Assembly (NCBI GenBank): GCA_001564065.1
Contig: LKNA01000019.1
Location: 1 to 43,241, forward strand
Source of the DNA: Chitinophagaceae bacterium T5-Br10_B2g13
GTDB taxonomy: Bacteria; Bacteroidota; Rhodothermia; Balneolales; Balneolaceae
Length of the DNA stretch: 43,241 nucleotides
Direction: 5' to 3'
Under the pieces are notes generated by a model. It was not told the DNA's origin, made no database searches, and saw nothing but the letters and a program-made list of their open reading frames with translations. The translations under genes were made by a program, and so were the position numbers. Shown here in pieces: positions 17,212 to 25,738 of this stretch (positions are counted from its first letter, which is position 1; each line of letters begins with the position of its first letter).

Positions 17212-18219
17212 TTACTTGAGATCTTCCAGCCGAAATCCCTGAAGGATCTTAATATAGTTGGCTCGTTCAAATGCCCCCGGATCTGCGACCGATGCACTGC
17301 TCATTGCGCCTTTCATCTCCTCTACAGATTCATACTCTTTCTCCTCCATCCAAACCTGCATTTCGTTAAGCATAAATTTCAACGCATCAGATCCGCCATA
17401 CAACAATGCGGAAGCCATCATGGTCACATCGGCACCGGCCAGAATCATCTTAATTACATCGTGTGCCGTATGAATACCGGTCGTAGCCGCCAAACTGCCT
17501 TTAATGTGCGGCCTCAGCATGGCGATCCATCTAAGTGGAAGACGTTTCTCGAACGTACTGCTCAGGTTAAGATTTGGATTCACATCCATCGCATCCAGAT
17601 CTATATCGGGCTGGTAAAACCTGTTAAACAGAACCAGGCCATCTGCACCGGCACTTTCCAACCGAGTAGCCATATTGGCAAATGCACTGAAATAGGGGCT
17701 CAGTTTCACTGATACCGGTATGGAAACTGCTTGCTTCACCGCTTTCAGATCGTCGATATACATCTGTTCCACTTTCTCTGACGTCAGATCCGGATCTGCC
17801 GCGATGTAGTAAATATTCAACTCGATGGCATCTGCACCGGCATCTTCCATATTCTTGGCATAGGCCATCCACCCCCCTTCCGATACACCATTCAAACTGG
17901 CAATGACCGGAATATCAACTCTCTTTTTCAGGTTCTGTATCTGTTCCAGATAATCTTCTGCATGAAGATTGTGATACTCCTCCGGTTCAGGAAAATAGCT
18001 AAGTGCCTCCGCATAGCTCTCACCTGAAGTTGACATAAAATGATCCAGTGCCTGATTTTCACGTGTAATCTGTTCTTCAAATAAGGAATACATTACCAAC
18101 GCCGATGCGCCTGCATCTTCCAGTTTTTTTGCTGTATCCAGATCACTTGTCAGCGGTGATGCAGATGGAACAAGCGGGTTCTTAAGGGTCAGTCCAAGAT
18201 ATTTAGTCTCTAAGTTCAT
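17212..18219 (-). CDS. Dihydroorotate dehydrogenase-like flavoprotein linked to PFOR
   Basis: A 335-residue TIM-barrel protein of the dihydroorotate dehydrogenase superfamily. Recognisable elements are NPLVPSASPLT near the N-terminus, VIASLNGVSEGGW (105-117), AGADAIELN (127-135), VKLSPYF with Lys172, and the C-terminal GADVTMMASALLYGG phosphate-binding region for FMN. The catalytic loop differs: after Asn135 there is IYYIAADPD where true class 1 enzymes have the NxSCPN type sequence with the catalytic Cys/Ser, so pyrimidine synthesis is unlikely. It lies 82 bp downstream of nifJ; a DHODH-like gene beside nifJ is a known arrangement in other phyla. The role is unknown; a flavin-dependent partner of the pyruvate enzyme is an inference. 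Confidence 0.85.
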   Translation of the reverse strand: MNLETKYLGLTLKNPLVPSASPLTSDLDTAKKLEDAGASALVMYSLFEEQITRENQALDHFMSTSGESYAEALSYFPEPEEYHNLHAEDYLEQIQNLKKRVDIPVIASLNGVSEGGWMAYAKNMEDAGADAIELNIYYIAADPDLTSEKVEQMYIDDLKAVKQAVSIPVSVKLSPYFSAFANMATRLESAGADGLVLFNRFYQPDIDLDAMDVNPNLNLSSTFEKRLPLRWIAMLRPHIKGSLAATTGIHTAHDVIKMILAGADVTMMASALLYGGSDALKFMLNEMQVWMEEKEYESVEEMKGAMSSASVADPGAFERANYIKILQGFRLEDLK

Positions 18220-18256
18220 AATGGGTTCTGTTTTATAAAAAATATTTGTTTAATGA

Positions 18257-18286
18257 GCCCGAGTTTGATCTTCTCTAAACCCGGGC
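18257..18286 (-). terminator. Stem-loop between nifJ and the DHODH-like gene
   Basis: On the minus strand GCCCGGGTTT (18286-18277) pairs with AAACTCGGGC (18266-18257), ten pairs with one wobble and a 10-base loop. The T-rich run starts about 12 bases further on, so it is a poor terminator and may instead act as an attenuator or mRNA-stability element. Confidence 0.6.
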
Positions 18287-18301
18287 TTCTTACTACTGAT
18301 G

Positions 18302-21300
18302 TTACTTGCCTGATCCGTTTTTCTTAACCGGGTCGTACACTTTCTCCATCTCTTCGTATACTCTCCACTTCTCTTTCACTTCCGCCTGAGCCTGCGTCAT
18401 AAGCTGTTTTGCAACTTTTGGCTGAGACTTAGCCAGCATCAGATATCGCATCTCGTTGTAAGCGTAATCTTCGAGTTTAATTTTCGGCGGTTTGGAATCG
18501 AGCTGGAATGGATTCTTGCCCTCTCCTTCTTTTCGCGGATCGAACCTGAATAGCGGCCAGTAACCTGAATCGACAGCCAGTTTCTGCTGATTCAGCCCAA
18601 ACTTCATATCGTAGCCGTGTGCTATACAGTGGCTATACGCGATGATAATGGATGGCCCCGGATAACTTTCCGCTTCAAGCACAGCCTTAATCGACTGCAT
18701 ATCACTTGCTCCCATCGCCACACGGGCAACGTAGGCGTGACCGCCTGCTACAGACATCAGTCCCAGATCTTTCTTACCGGTTCGTTTACCGGCTGCCGCA
18801 AATTTTGCCACTGCTCCAAGCGGTGTCGCTTTCGAGCACTGTCCACCGGTGTTGGAATAGACTTCTGTATCCATCACCAGAATATTGACATCCTTACCGC
18901 TGGCAAGAACGTGGTCTAGTCCACCGTAACCGATATCGTACGCCCAACCGTCTCCGCCAAATATCCAGACGCTCTTGCGCACCAGGTAGTCAGCAATGCT
19001 ATTCAGCATTTTAGCTTTGGAGTCATCGGTTTTACTAAGAGCCTCTTTCAATGCAGCAACTCTCTCCCGCTGCTCATAGATACCAGGCTCCGTGGTTTGA
19101 TCTGCCTTCAGGATATCCTCAACCAGTTTCTTATCCACGTGGCCGTTCATCTTTTGAAGCATTTCACGCGCTTGTTCAGCCTGTTTATCAATGGTGAGTC
19201 TGAACCCAAGCCCAAACTCCGCATTGTCCTCAAACAGTGAGTTAGACCATGCCGGTCCAAGTCCCTGGCTGTTCTTGGTATAAGGCGTAGCCGGCAGGTT
19301 ACCTCCGTAAATGGAAGAACAACCGGTTGCATTGGCAATCACCATTCGATCTCCGAACAGTTGGGTCACCAGTTTGATGTATGGCGTTTCACCGCAACCC
19401 GCACAAGCACCGGAGAACTCAAACAGAGGCTCCAGGAATTGAGAACCTTTTACGGTCTCAACTTTAAGTTTGGACCGGTCATATTCCGGCAGGTTCAGGA
19501 AGAAATTCCAGTTCTCTTTCTCCTGCTCCAGAAGCGGATCGATCGGCTCCATGTTCAGCGCCTTATGGCCAACTTGTTTACGATCTTTGGCAGGACAAAC
19601 CTCAACACAAAGCTCACAGCCTGTACAGTCTTCAGGAGAAACTTGAATACTTACTTTGGTATTTTCCTGCCATTCACGTCCCCTGGCATCCATATACTTA
19701 AATGTTTCCGGTGATGCCTCAAGCAGTTCACCGTCAAACGCTTTCATTCGAATGACTGCATGCGGACAGACAAGTGCGCATTTACCGCACTGAATACAGA
19801 TATCCGGATCCAATACCGGGATCTCATGCGCAATATTGCGTTTCTCCCATTTTGTGGTTCCGGTTGGGAATGTCCCGTCTGCTTCGAATGCGCTGACCGG
19901 CAGATCATCTCCGTTTCCGGATATAATTTCCGCAATTACTTTCTGAACAAATTCAGGTGCTTCTTCCGGTACCGGCGGTCGCATCTCCTGCTCAGAGGTA
20001 ACCTCTTTTGGTACAGGAATTTCAAACAGATTTTCGACTGAGTTATCAACCGCCTTGTAGTTGCTTTGAAGGATTTTCTCTCCTTTCGCTCCGTAGGCTT
20101 TCTTTATTCCATCTTTGATAAGCTGAATTGCTTCCTCCCGTGGAAGTATATCAGAAATTGCAAAGAAGCAAGTCTGCATTACGGTATTGATACGAGTTCC
20201 CATTCCATTTTCCCGGGCAACTTTGTACGCATCAATACTGTACAACTTCAGCTCCTTCTCAATGATCTGCTCCTGAACTTTTTTAGGCAGATTATCCCAA
20301 ACCTCATCCTTTTCGAAAGGAGCGTTGAGCAGGAAGGTAGATCCCTGTCTGGCCTTTTTCAGCATATCCAGCTGATTCAGAAACTGGAACTGATGACAAG
20401 CAATAAAATTGGCTTTGTCAATCAAATAGGCCGACCGAATCGGGTTTGGCCCGAAGCGCAAGTGAGAAACCGTAGTAGCTCCTGATTTCTTCGAATCGTA
20501 CACAAAATATCCCTGTGCGTAATGGTCGGTATTGTTTCCGATGATCTTGATGGAGTTCTTATTGGCACTTACCGTACCATCAGCTCCAAGACCATAGAAC
20601 AAACCTTCAAACACCTCTTCGTCACTATCCCAACCGTCTGTACTAAAATCAAGACTGGTATGAGTTACATCATCGTTAATACCGATTGTAAAGTGATTTT
20701 TAGGCTTCTCTTCATCCAGCTCATCAAAAATACGTTTCACCATTGGTGGTGTAAACTCTTTGGATGACAGTCCGTATCGGCCATTAATCACTTTCAGATC
20801 AGCAGGCAGCGATTTCCAGCCTTCTACCCTGTTCTCCTGAAGCGTAGTAACAATATCGTTGTAGAGTGGTTCTCCGGCACTTCCCGGTTCTTTCGTTCTG
20901 TCTAACACAGCAATTCCTTTTACGCTGTCGGGCAGTGCTTCAATCAGGTGGCGCATACTAAACGGCCTGAACAGACGGACTTTAATCAGTCCGACTTTTT
21001 CACCGTTTTCATTCATCTTATCTACTGCTTCATGAGCTGTCTCCGCACCGGAACCCATCAGGATAACTACTTTTTCAGCATCTTCCGGACCATGATATTC
21101 AAACAGCTTGTAGGATCGACCGGTCAATTCTCCAAACTGATCCATTGTTTTTTGCACCAGCTCAGGAGCTTCATTGTAATATTTATTACCGGTTTCGCGT
21201 GCCTGGAAGAATACATCCGGATTTTGTGCAGTACCTCTTAGTAGCGGATTGTCAGGAGTTAAAGCACGGTTTCGGTGCTCAATAATTTTATCGTCATTAA

Positions 21301-21883
21301 TCAGCTGTTGCATTATTTCAACAGGAATCTGATCGATCTTCTGTACTTCGTGTGATGTTCTGAAGCCATCAAAAAAGTGAAGAAACGGTATACGCGTTTC
21401 CAGCGTAGCAGCATGTGATATCAAGGCCATGTCCATCGCTTCCTGTACGCTGTTGGAGCTCAGTATAGCCATCCCGGTCATGCGCATCGCCATGGTGTCA
21501 CTGTGGTCGCCAAAGATGGAGAGCGCGTGAGTAGCTACGGTCCTGGAGGCAACGTGGACCACTGCGGGTGTCAGTTCCCCGGCAATTTTATAGAGATTCG
21601 GCATCATTAAAAGAAGTCCCTGCGAGGCCGTAAATGTAGTGGTAAGTGCGCCGGTTTGAAGTGCACCGTGCATAGTTCCGGCAGCACCGCCCTCACTCTG
21701 CAGTTCCACCACCTCGGGCACGGTTCCCCAGATATTCTTTTTCCCGGCCATCGACCACTGGTCAGACCACTCTCCCATCGGGGATGCAGGCGTGATTGGA
21801 TAGATTGCAATTACTTCACTGACGTTGTGTGCAACGTAAGCTGTTGCCTCGTTCGCATCTAATGTAACTTTTCGATTTGACAT
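18302..21883 (-). CDS. nifJ: Pyruvate:ferredoxin (flavodoxin) oxidoreductase, single-chain NifJ type
   Basis: Full-length 1193-residue enzyme that oxidises pyruvate to acetyl-CoA and CO2 and reduces ferredoxin or flavodoxin. Domains in order: pyrimidine-binding domain I (YPITPASPMGEWSDQWS near residue 28), domains II and III, an 8Fe ferredoxin domain with CIQCGKCALVCP (about 695) and CTGCELCVEVCP (about 750), and the TPP domain with CAGCGETP (about 825), the GDGWAYD motif (about 976) and YSNTGGQCSKATP, followed by the C-terminal extension typical of dimeric PFOR. An Rrf2 regulator lies 58 bp upstream and a DHODH-like gene downstream. PFOR is oxygen-sensitive in many organisms, so redox-dependent control by the Rrf2 protein is plausible. 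Confidence 0.96.
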   Translation of the reverse strand: MSNRKVTLDANEATAYVAHNVSEVIAIYPITPASPMGEWSDQWSMAGKKNIWGTVPEVVELQSEGGAAGTMHGALQTGALTTTFTASQGLLLMMPNLYKIAGELTPAVVHVASRTVATHALSIFGDHSDTMAMRMTGMAILSSNSVQEAMDMALISHAATLETRIPFLHFFDGFRTSHEVQKIDQIPVEIMQQLINDDKIIEHRNRALTPDNPLLRGTAQNPDVFFQARETGNKYYNEAPELVQKTMDQFGELTGRSYKLFEYHGPEDAEKVVILMGSGAETAHEAVDKMNENGEKVGLIKVRLFRPFSMRHLIEALPDSVKGIAVLDRTKEPGSAGEPLYNDIVTTLQENRVEGWKSLPADLKVINGRYGLSSKEFTPPMVKRIFDELDEEKPKNHFTIGINDDVTHTSLDFSTDGWDSDEEVFEGLFYGLGADGTVSANKNSIKIIGNNTDHYAQGYFVYDSKKSGATTVSHLRFGPNPIRSAYLIDKANFIACHQFQFLNQLDMLKKARQGSTFLLNAPFEKDEVWDNLPKKVQEQIIEKELKLYSIDAYKVARENGMGTRINTVMQTCFFAISDILPREEAIQLIKDGIKKAYGAKGEKILQSNYKAVDNSVENLFEIPVPKEVTSEQEMRPPVPEEAPEFVQKVIAEIISGNGDDLPVSAFEADGTFPTGTTKWEKRNIAHEIPVLDPDICIQCGKCALVCPHAVIRMKAFDGELLEASPETFKYMDARGREWQENTKVSIQVSPEDCTGCELCVEVCPAKDRKQVGHKALNMEPIDPLLEQEKENWNFFLNLPEYDRSKLKVETVKGSQFLEPLFEFSGACAGCGETPYIKLVTQLFGDRMVIANATGCSSIYGGNLPATPYTKNSQGLGPAWSNSLFEDNAEFGLGFRLTIDKQAEQAREMLQKMNGHVDKKLVEDILKADQTTEPGIYEQRERVAALKEALSKTDDSKAKMLNSIADYLVRKSVWIFGGDGWAYDIGYGGLDHVLASGKDVNILVMDTEVYSNTGGQCSKATPLGAVAKFAAAGKRTGKKDLGLMSVAGGHAYVARVAMGASDMQSIKAVLEAESYPGPSIIIAYSHCIAHGYDMKFGLNQQKLAVDSGYWPLFRFDPRKEGEGKNPFQLDSKPPKIKLEDYAYNEMRYLMLAKSQPKVAKQLMTQAQAEVKEKWRVYEEMEKVYDPVKKNGSGK

Positions 21884-21941
21884 AATATTTACTTTGATGG
21901 TTTTATATCGATACTCTTTATTTTTGTAGGCGATGCTTTCA

Positions 21942-22406
21942 TCACTTTTCTTTTACCCCTTTTGATGGAGATTTAATTAATTCGGCTAGTGGATTACCGT
22001 TCTTTATATCTTCGGCCATGGTTACCAGCGTTCTGGTTTTAAAAAGATCGTAAACTTCATCCCTGATCTTGTGATACTCATCATGAATCGGACAGGGATC
22101 ATCCGCATCACACTCTTTATATTCAATTCCGCACTGTGTAAAAATATCGAGTCCGTCTATCGCCTCCACAACATCTACAATGTGAATGGAATCCGCCGGT
22201 TTGCTAAGCTTAAATCCGCCAGTTGGACCTTTCATGGAGACCAGCAGCTTTTTTTTAACCAGGGACTGTAGAATTTTGCTCAAAAAGTGTTTCGGGATGT
22301 TTTGCTCAGCAGCAATCTCACTCAACTCCACATTTTTCTCCTGTGAAGAGTGGCAGGCGATATAGAACATCGCCTGTAGTCCATAATGGCAAGAGGCTGA
22401 AAACAT
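21942..22406 (-). CDS. Rrf2-family transcriptional regulator, iron-sulfur type (copy 1)
   Basis: A 154-residue winged-helix regulator. The N-terminal helix-turn-helix is followed by the wing (SMKGPTGGFKLSKPA) and three cysteines, C92, C99 and C105, in a C-x6-C-x5-C pattern. E. coli IscR has C-x5-C-x5-C, so the first spacing is one residue longer. Such cysteines usually hold a [2Fe-2S] or [4Fe-4S] cluster that senses iron-sulfur status, NO or oxygen. It sits 42 bp after dps and 58 bp before nifJ, so control of nifJ is the first hypothesis. It is clearly paralogous to the protein at 23121-23570. Confidence 0.9.
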   Translation of the reverse strand: MFSASCHYGLQAMFYIACHSSQEKNVELSEIAAEQNIPKHFLSKILQSLVKKKLLVSMKGPTGGFKLSKPADSIHIVDVVEAIDGLDIFTQCGIEYKECDADDPCPIHDEYHKIRDEVYDLFKTRTLVTMAEDIKNGNPLAELIKSPSKGVKEK

Positions 22407-22448
22407 ACCGTTTCGATTTAATTATGTTGATATCTAAAAAACAGTGGA

Positions 22449-22913
22449 TTATTTAGGTAAGAAGGATTCCAGCATCCATCTCATTTTCTCGTGCTGCTGC
22501 ATCAAGGCTGTTACAAAGTCTGCAGATCCCATGTCTTCCAGATCTTCAAAATCACCTATACATTTTCTCAAATACTTAATAATGCTTTCATGATCTTTCT
22601 TGAGGTTTGCAACCTGCTCTCCGGCATCCGTGAGCTCTTTACCTTCTTCAAGCTCGGTCAATTTCAGATATTCACTCATTCTTCCGATGCTTAAAAATCC
22701 GATCATTCGAATACGCTCAGCTACTTCATCGATAGCTTCTTCCAGTTCACCGTACTGCTCTTCATAAAATTCATGAAGCTCTGCAAAATTTGCAGCTCTT
22801 AAGTTCCAGTGATAATTACGTGTTTTAATATAGAGCACATGCTCATCGGCAAGTAATTTTTGCAACTTATCCGCTACTTGCTTCCGGTTTGATTCGTTGA
22901 TTCCTATATCCAT
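22449..22913 (-). CDS. dps: Dps/ferritin-like DNA-protecting protein
   Basis: A 154-residue four-helix ferritin-like protein. The Dps ferroxidase residues are in the right spacing: His35 (HWN), His47, Asp62 and Glu66, matching E. coli H51, H63, D78 and E82. Dps forms a dodecamer that oxidises Fe2+ with H2O2 and stores iron, limiting Fenton damage. The short N-terminus has few lysines, so DNA binding is not evident. It lies between two Rrf2 regulators and upstream of the oxygen-sensitive PFOR. A block shared with the fdx-kor promoter region lies 52-93 bp upstream of its start. Confidence 0.92.
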   Translation of the reverse strand: MDIGINESNRKQVADKLQKLLADEHVLYIKTRNYHWNLRAANFAELHEFYEEQYGELEEAIDEVAERIRMIGFLSIGRMSEYLKLTELEEGKELTDAGEQVANLKKDHESIIKYLRKCIGDFEDLEDMGSADFVTALMQQHEKMRWMLESFLPK

Positions 22914-22946
22914 GTTGTCTCTGACTTGCTAAATTATGTGTTTAAA

Positions 22947-23006
22947 AAATATCTACCCTTCCCTTTAGTAGATATTTAGATAATAAACTCTAAAATAAAG
23001 TACTAA
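22947..23006 (-). promoter_or_regulatory. dps upstream control region: inverted repeat plus block shared with fdx
   Basis: AAATATCTAC (22947-22956) and GTAGATATTT (22968-22977) form a perfect 10-11-10 inverted repeat. The right arm runs into the 42-bp block 22965-23006 shared with 16932-16973. The arrangement looks like an operator overlapping a promoter. Confidence 0.65.
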
Positions 23007-23056
23007 AAATGATTCTACATCACAACTCTATAGATCAACTTAAAGCTTTTTGTACT

Positions 23057-23082
23057 CTCAGTAACCGCATGGTTACGTTGAG
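23057..23082. other. Hairpin downstream of the second Rrf2 gene
   Basis: GTAACC (23061-23066) and GGTTAC (23071-23076) with flanking CTCA/TGAG form a stem with a 4-base loop and a 2-base bulge. It lies 39 bp after the rrf2 stop on the minus strand; no clean T-run follows, so a terminator function is uncertain. Confidence 0.4.
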
Positions 23083-23120
23083 TTTAAAGACACACCTCTC
23101 TTTTATTATACAGGAACTGA

Positions 23121-23570
23121 CTACTTGCTGAGTGGTTTCCCTAAACTTACAATACTATCGCCACTCTTAATATCTTCTGAAAGTTCGAGCAATGTTTTTG
23201 TTTCAAACAGTTCCCGAATATTATTCCGAACGTGCTTATACTCATTATGAATAGGGCAAGGGTGATCATCATCACACCTTTTAAAGCCGATTCCACACTG
23301 TGTAAATACATCAAGTCCATCTATGGCATCAATCACTTCAATTAACGTGATCTCATCAGCGGGACGGCTAAGGCTAAATCCACCGGTAGGTCCTTTCATC
23401 GAATTCAACAGGCCATTTTTTACCAGCATCTGTAAAATTTTACTCAGAAAGTGTTTAGGGATCTCCTGTTTTTCGGCAATCTGGCCCAAATCTACATTTT
23501 TATCATTTGTAGAGTGCAGCGCTATATAGATCATGGCTTGTAGGCCATAGTGACAAGAAGTCGAAAACAT
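23121..23570 (-). CDS. Rrf2-family transcriptional regulator, iron-sulfur type (copy 2)
   Basis: From the ATG at 23570 (MFSTSCHYGLQAM) the protein has 149 residues that align end to end with copy 1. A GTG at 23603 would add 11 residues absent from the paralogue, and the CGGAG before it is too close, so I reject it. C92, C99 and C105 are conserved in the same C-x6-C-x5-C pattern, with the wing SMKGPTGGFSLSRPA. Differences concentrate in the C-terminal tail. It is upstream of dps in the same direction but separated by about 207 bp containing a hairpin and the dps control region, so it is probably a separate transcript. Likely an iron-sulfur-sensing regulator. Confidence 0.9.
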   Translation of the reverse strand: MFSTSCHYGLQAMIYIALHSTNDKNVDLGQIAEKQEIPKHFLSKILQMLVKNGLLNSMKGPTGGFSLSRPADEITLIEVIDAIDGLDVFTQCGIGFKRCDDDHPCPIHNEYKHVRNNIRELFETKTLLELSEDIKSGDSIVSLGKPLSK

Positions 23571-23709
23571 TGTGGTCGATTTTGAATTTAGGGTTGGATT
23601 CACTCCGGTGTTACACCTTTGTTAGGCGGGGTAATAACTAATTATGGAGGTGAATATACAAAATTGCCTGAGTAATTTATATCGGGCTCTGCCAATTTTC
23701 ATATTAATG

Positions 23710-24129
23710 CTACCCGGTTAGTTCACCCCATGCTTTTTCGATTACAAGATCCCTGACTTTATCTGCCGTTTCAGTGCAATATTTTACATGATCCACACTA
23801 TTGCAGAAGAACAATTCATCCCTGGTTTCAGTTACTTCTACTTTAGATTTACAGTGAACATTGGAAAAATCGATCTCCGTTGCTTTTGAATTATACTGGT
23901 TCACATACTCCATCATCTGCTCCATGGTAAGCCCCTCTTCGGGGGTATCTCCATTTTGATTTGAATAGATCAAATAAAGGCATTGAATAAATCTGAATAG
24001 CGCACTTCTGGCAAATACACACACAGAATAATTAACTACATCTTCGGCCGGTTTATAGAGCTCATTACGGGCATTGTAAAGCTCAGTATCTGCCTGCTTG
24101 AATAACTCTTTGATCCTATCATTACTCAT
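23710..24129 (-). CDS. Small helical protein of unknown function at the end of the nuo operon
   Basis: Not firmly recognised. The 139 residues are predicted to be helical with no signal peptide or TM segment. The start KELFKQADTELYNARNELYKP...VCVFARSALFRFIQCLYLIY resembles HEPN-like helical bundles, but the RNase motif (R-x4-6-H) is not evident. Five cysteines (C37, C50, C93, C109, C118) are present. It begins 54 bp after nuoN on the same strand and ends about 100 bp before the second rrf2, so it is probably the last gene of the complex I transcript. A role as assembly or regulatory factor is only a guess from position. Confidence 0.7.
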   Translation of the reverse strand: MSNDRIKELFKQADTELYNARNELYKPAEDVVNYSVCVFARSALFRFIQCLYLIYSNQNGDTPEEGLTMEQMMEYVNQYNSKATEIDFSNVHCKSKVEVTETRDELFFCNSVDHVKYCTETADKVRDLVIEKAWGELTG

Positions 24130-24183
24130 AACTTTGGGTTTTTAGATTTAGCAATTGACTGCACCCTGAGCTCATTGTCATAC

Positions 24184-25680
24184 TTACATTCCGAACATTT
24201 GGATGGATTGACGCGCCATTTCAAATATCGGAGTAAAGTAGACTCCAAACAGCAATGTAGGTATGAGCAACAGCATCAGAATAATCTTTGTACCGGCATC
24301 AAATTCCAGCTTTCCGGCATTCTCTTCAGGTTGGAAGAAATACATATTTCGAACCACCCGTATATAGTAAAAAAGTGAAATCACCGTGGTAATACCGGCA
24401 ATTAAAACCAGCCAGAACCATCCTGCACTCACAGCTGCACCAAAAATGTAGAGTTTAGCGATAAAACCGGCTGTTGGCGGAAATCCGGTCAAAGCCACCA
24501 GAAAAACAGTCATGGATGCACCCATCAGCGGAGCACGATGCCCGAGCCCCTTGTACCCTTCTATGGATACAGTGCCTGTTTTATTTGAGAATAGCATCGC
24601 AACATAAAAGGCTCCGAGATTCATAAAGAGGTAAACAAAAACATAGATAAGGATAGCAGATAACCCTTCGTTGGTCAATATCACCAATCCCATCAGTATG
24701 TATCCGGCATGGGCAATACTGGAATAAGCAAGCATCCTCTTAATATTATCCTGTCTCAGGGCAGAAAGATTACCTACAACCATCGCCAGGGCTGCAAGTA
24801 CAGCCAAAATCATGTTCCAGTTCAACCCATTTATCATACTCCAGACTGCAACAGTTTCAGATGCACTCAGCTCAAAGAATGAGATTCTGAAAAAGCGAAT
24901 GGTCATTGCCAGTGCAGCAATTTTTGAAGCTACCGAAAGATAAGCCGTGATGGTTATCGGTGCTCCCTCATATACATCGGGTGCCCAGAAATGAAACGGA
25001 ACAATGGCAATTTTAAAGCCAAGGCCGGTAATGATCATTATGATGGATATTGTGAGCAGCAGGGATTGATCCAAACCACCGGCCAACGCTTCATTAATCG
25101 CGTAGATATCAGTCGCACCGGTCATCCCCACCAGGAGTGAAATCCCGTAGATCATAATACCGGAAGCCACCGCACCATAGATGATATACTTCATGGAAGC
25201 CTCGGATGATTTATCCGATTTCTTTGTAAACCCAACCAAAACGTAAGAGCTGATGCTGGTCATTTCGAACGCCAGATACATCAACAACAAATTGGTTGAG
25301 CTGACCATCAGAAACATTCCCAGCACCATGCCGGCCATCAGCATATAATATTCGCTGATGCGCTCTGAGTACTCATCCAGTTCTACGGACTTCATCGAAA
25401 AGAGGATTACAAATATCGTGGCAACAGTAATCAGGAGTTTAAAGTAAATGGCAAACGGGTCGACGGCTATCATGTCATCAAAAACCGAATTACTCCATCC
25501 GGTTTGAACCAGCAGCAGAATACCTGTAACTATCATACCGCCTAGCAATATCCAGCCGCCGGTGTGACCTTTTCGTTTGATAAACAGGTCACCGATGATG
25601 ATCGCACAGAGAGTCACCACAATCGCTATCTCCGGGTAAAAATGGATTACGCTATTTAAAATATTGTCAACCATGTTCAA
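24184..25680 (-). CDS. nuoN: NADH-quinone oxidoreductase subunit N
   Basis: Antiporter-like proton-pumping membrane subunit of complex I. The 498 residues form about 14 TM helices. The conserved glutamate in the TM5-type segment is seen in MYLAFEMTSISSYVLVGF, and the discontinuous-helix and lysine regions in FKIAIVPFHFWAPDVYEGAP and DNIKRMLAYSSIAHAGY. It is the last nuo gene of the operon, 58 bp after nuoM, at its usual place. No truncation or missing key residue was seen. Confidence 0.96.
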   Translation of the reverse strand: MNMVDNILNSVIHFYPEIAIVVTLCAIIIGDLFIKRKGHTGGWILLGGMIVTGILLLVQTGWSNSVFDDMIAVDPFAIYFKLLITVATIFVILFSMKSVELDEYSERISEYYMLMAGMVLGMFLMVSSTNLLLMYLAFEMTSISSYVLVGFTKKSDKSSEASMKYIIYGAVASGIMIYGISLLVGMTGATDIYAINEALAGGLDQSLLLTISIIMIITGLGFKIAIVPFHFWAPDVYEGAPITITAYLSVASKIAALAMTIRFFRISFFELSASETVAVWSMINGLNWNMILAVLAALAMVVGNLSALRQDNIKRMLAYSSIAHAGYILMGLVILTNEGLSAILIYVFVYLFMNLGAFYVAMLFSNKTGTVSIEGYKGLGHRAPLMGASMTVFLVALTGFPPTAGFIAKLYIFGAAVSAGWFWLVLIAGITTVISLFYYIRVVRNMYFFQPEENAGKLEFDAGTKIILMLLLIPTLLFGVYFTPIFEMARQSIQMFGM

Positions 25681-25738
25681 GAATCTCTTCTAAGTTTGTT
25701 GCCCTTTCAGGCATTTAGTTTCTGTGATGACAAATCTG

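Noticed and set aside
19361..21241. Plus-strand open frames opposite nifJ
   Set aside because: All lie within the conserved PFOR coding sequence and show no domain or start-site support.
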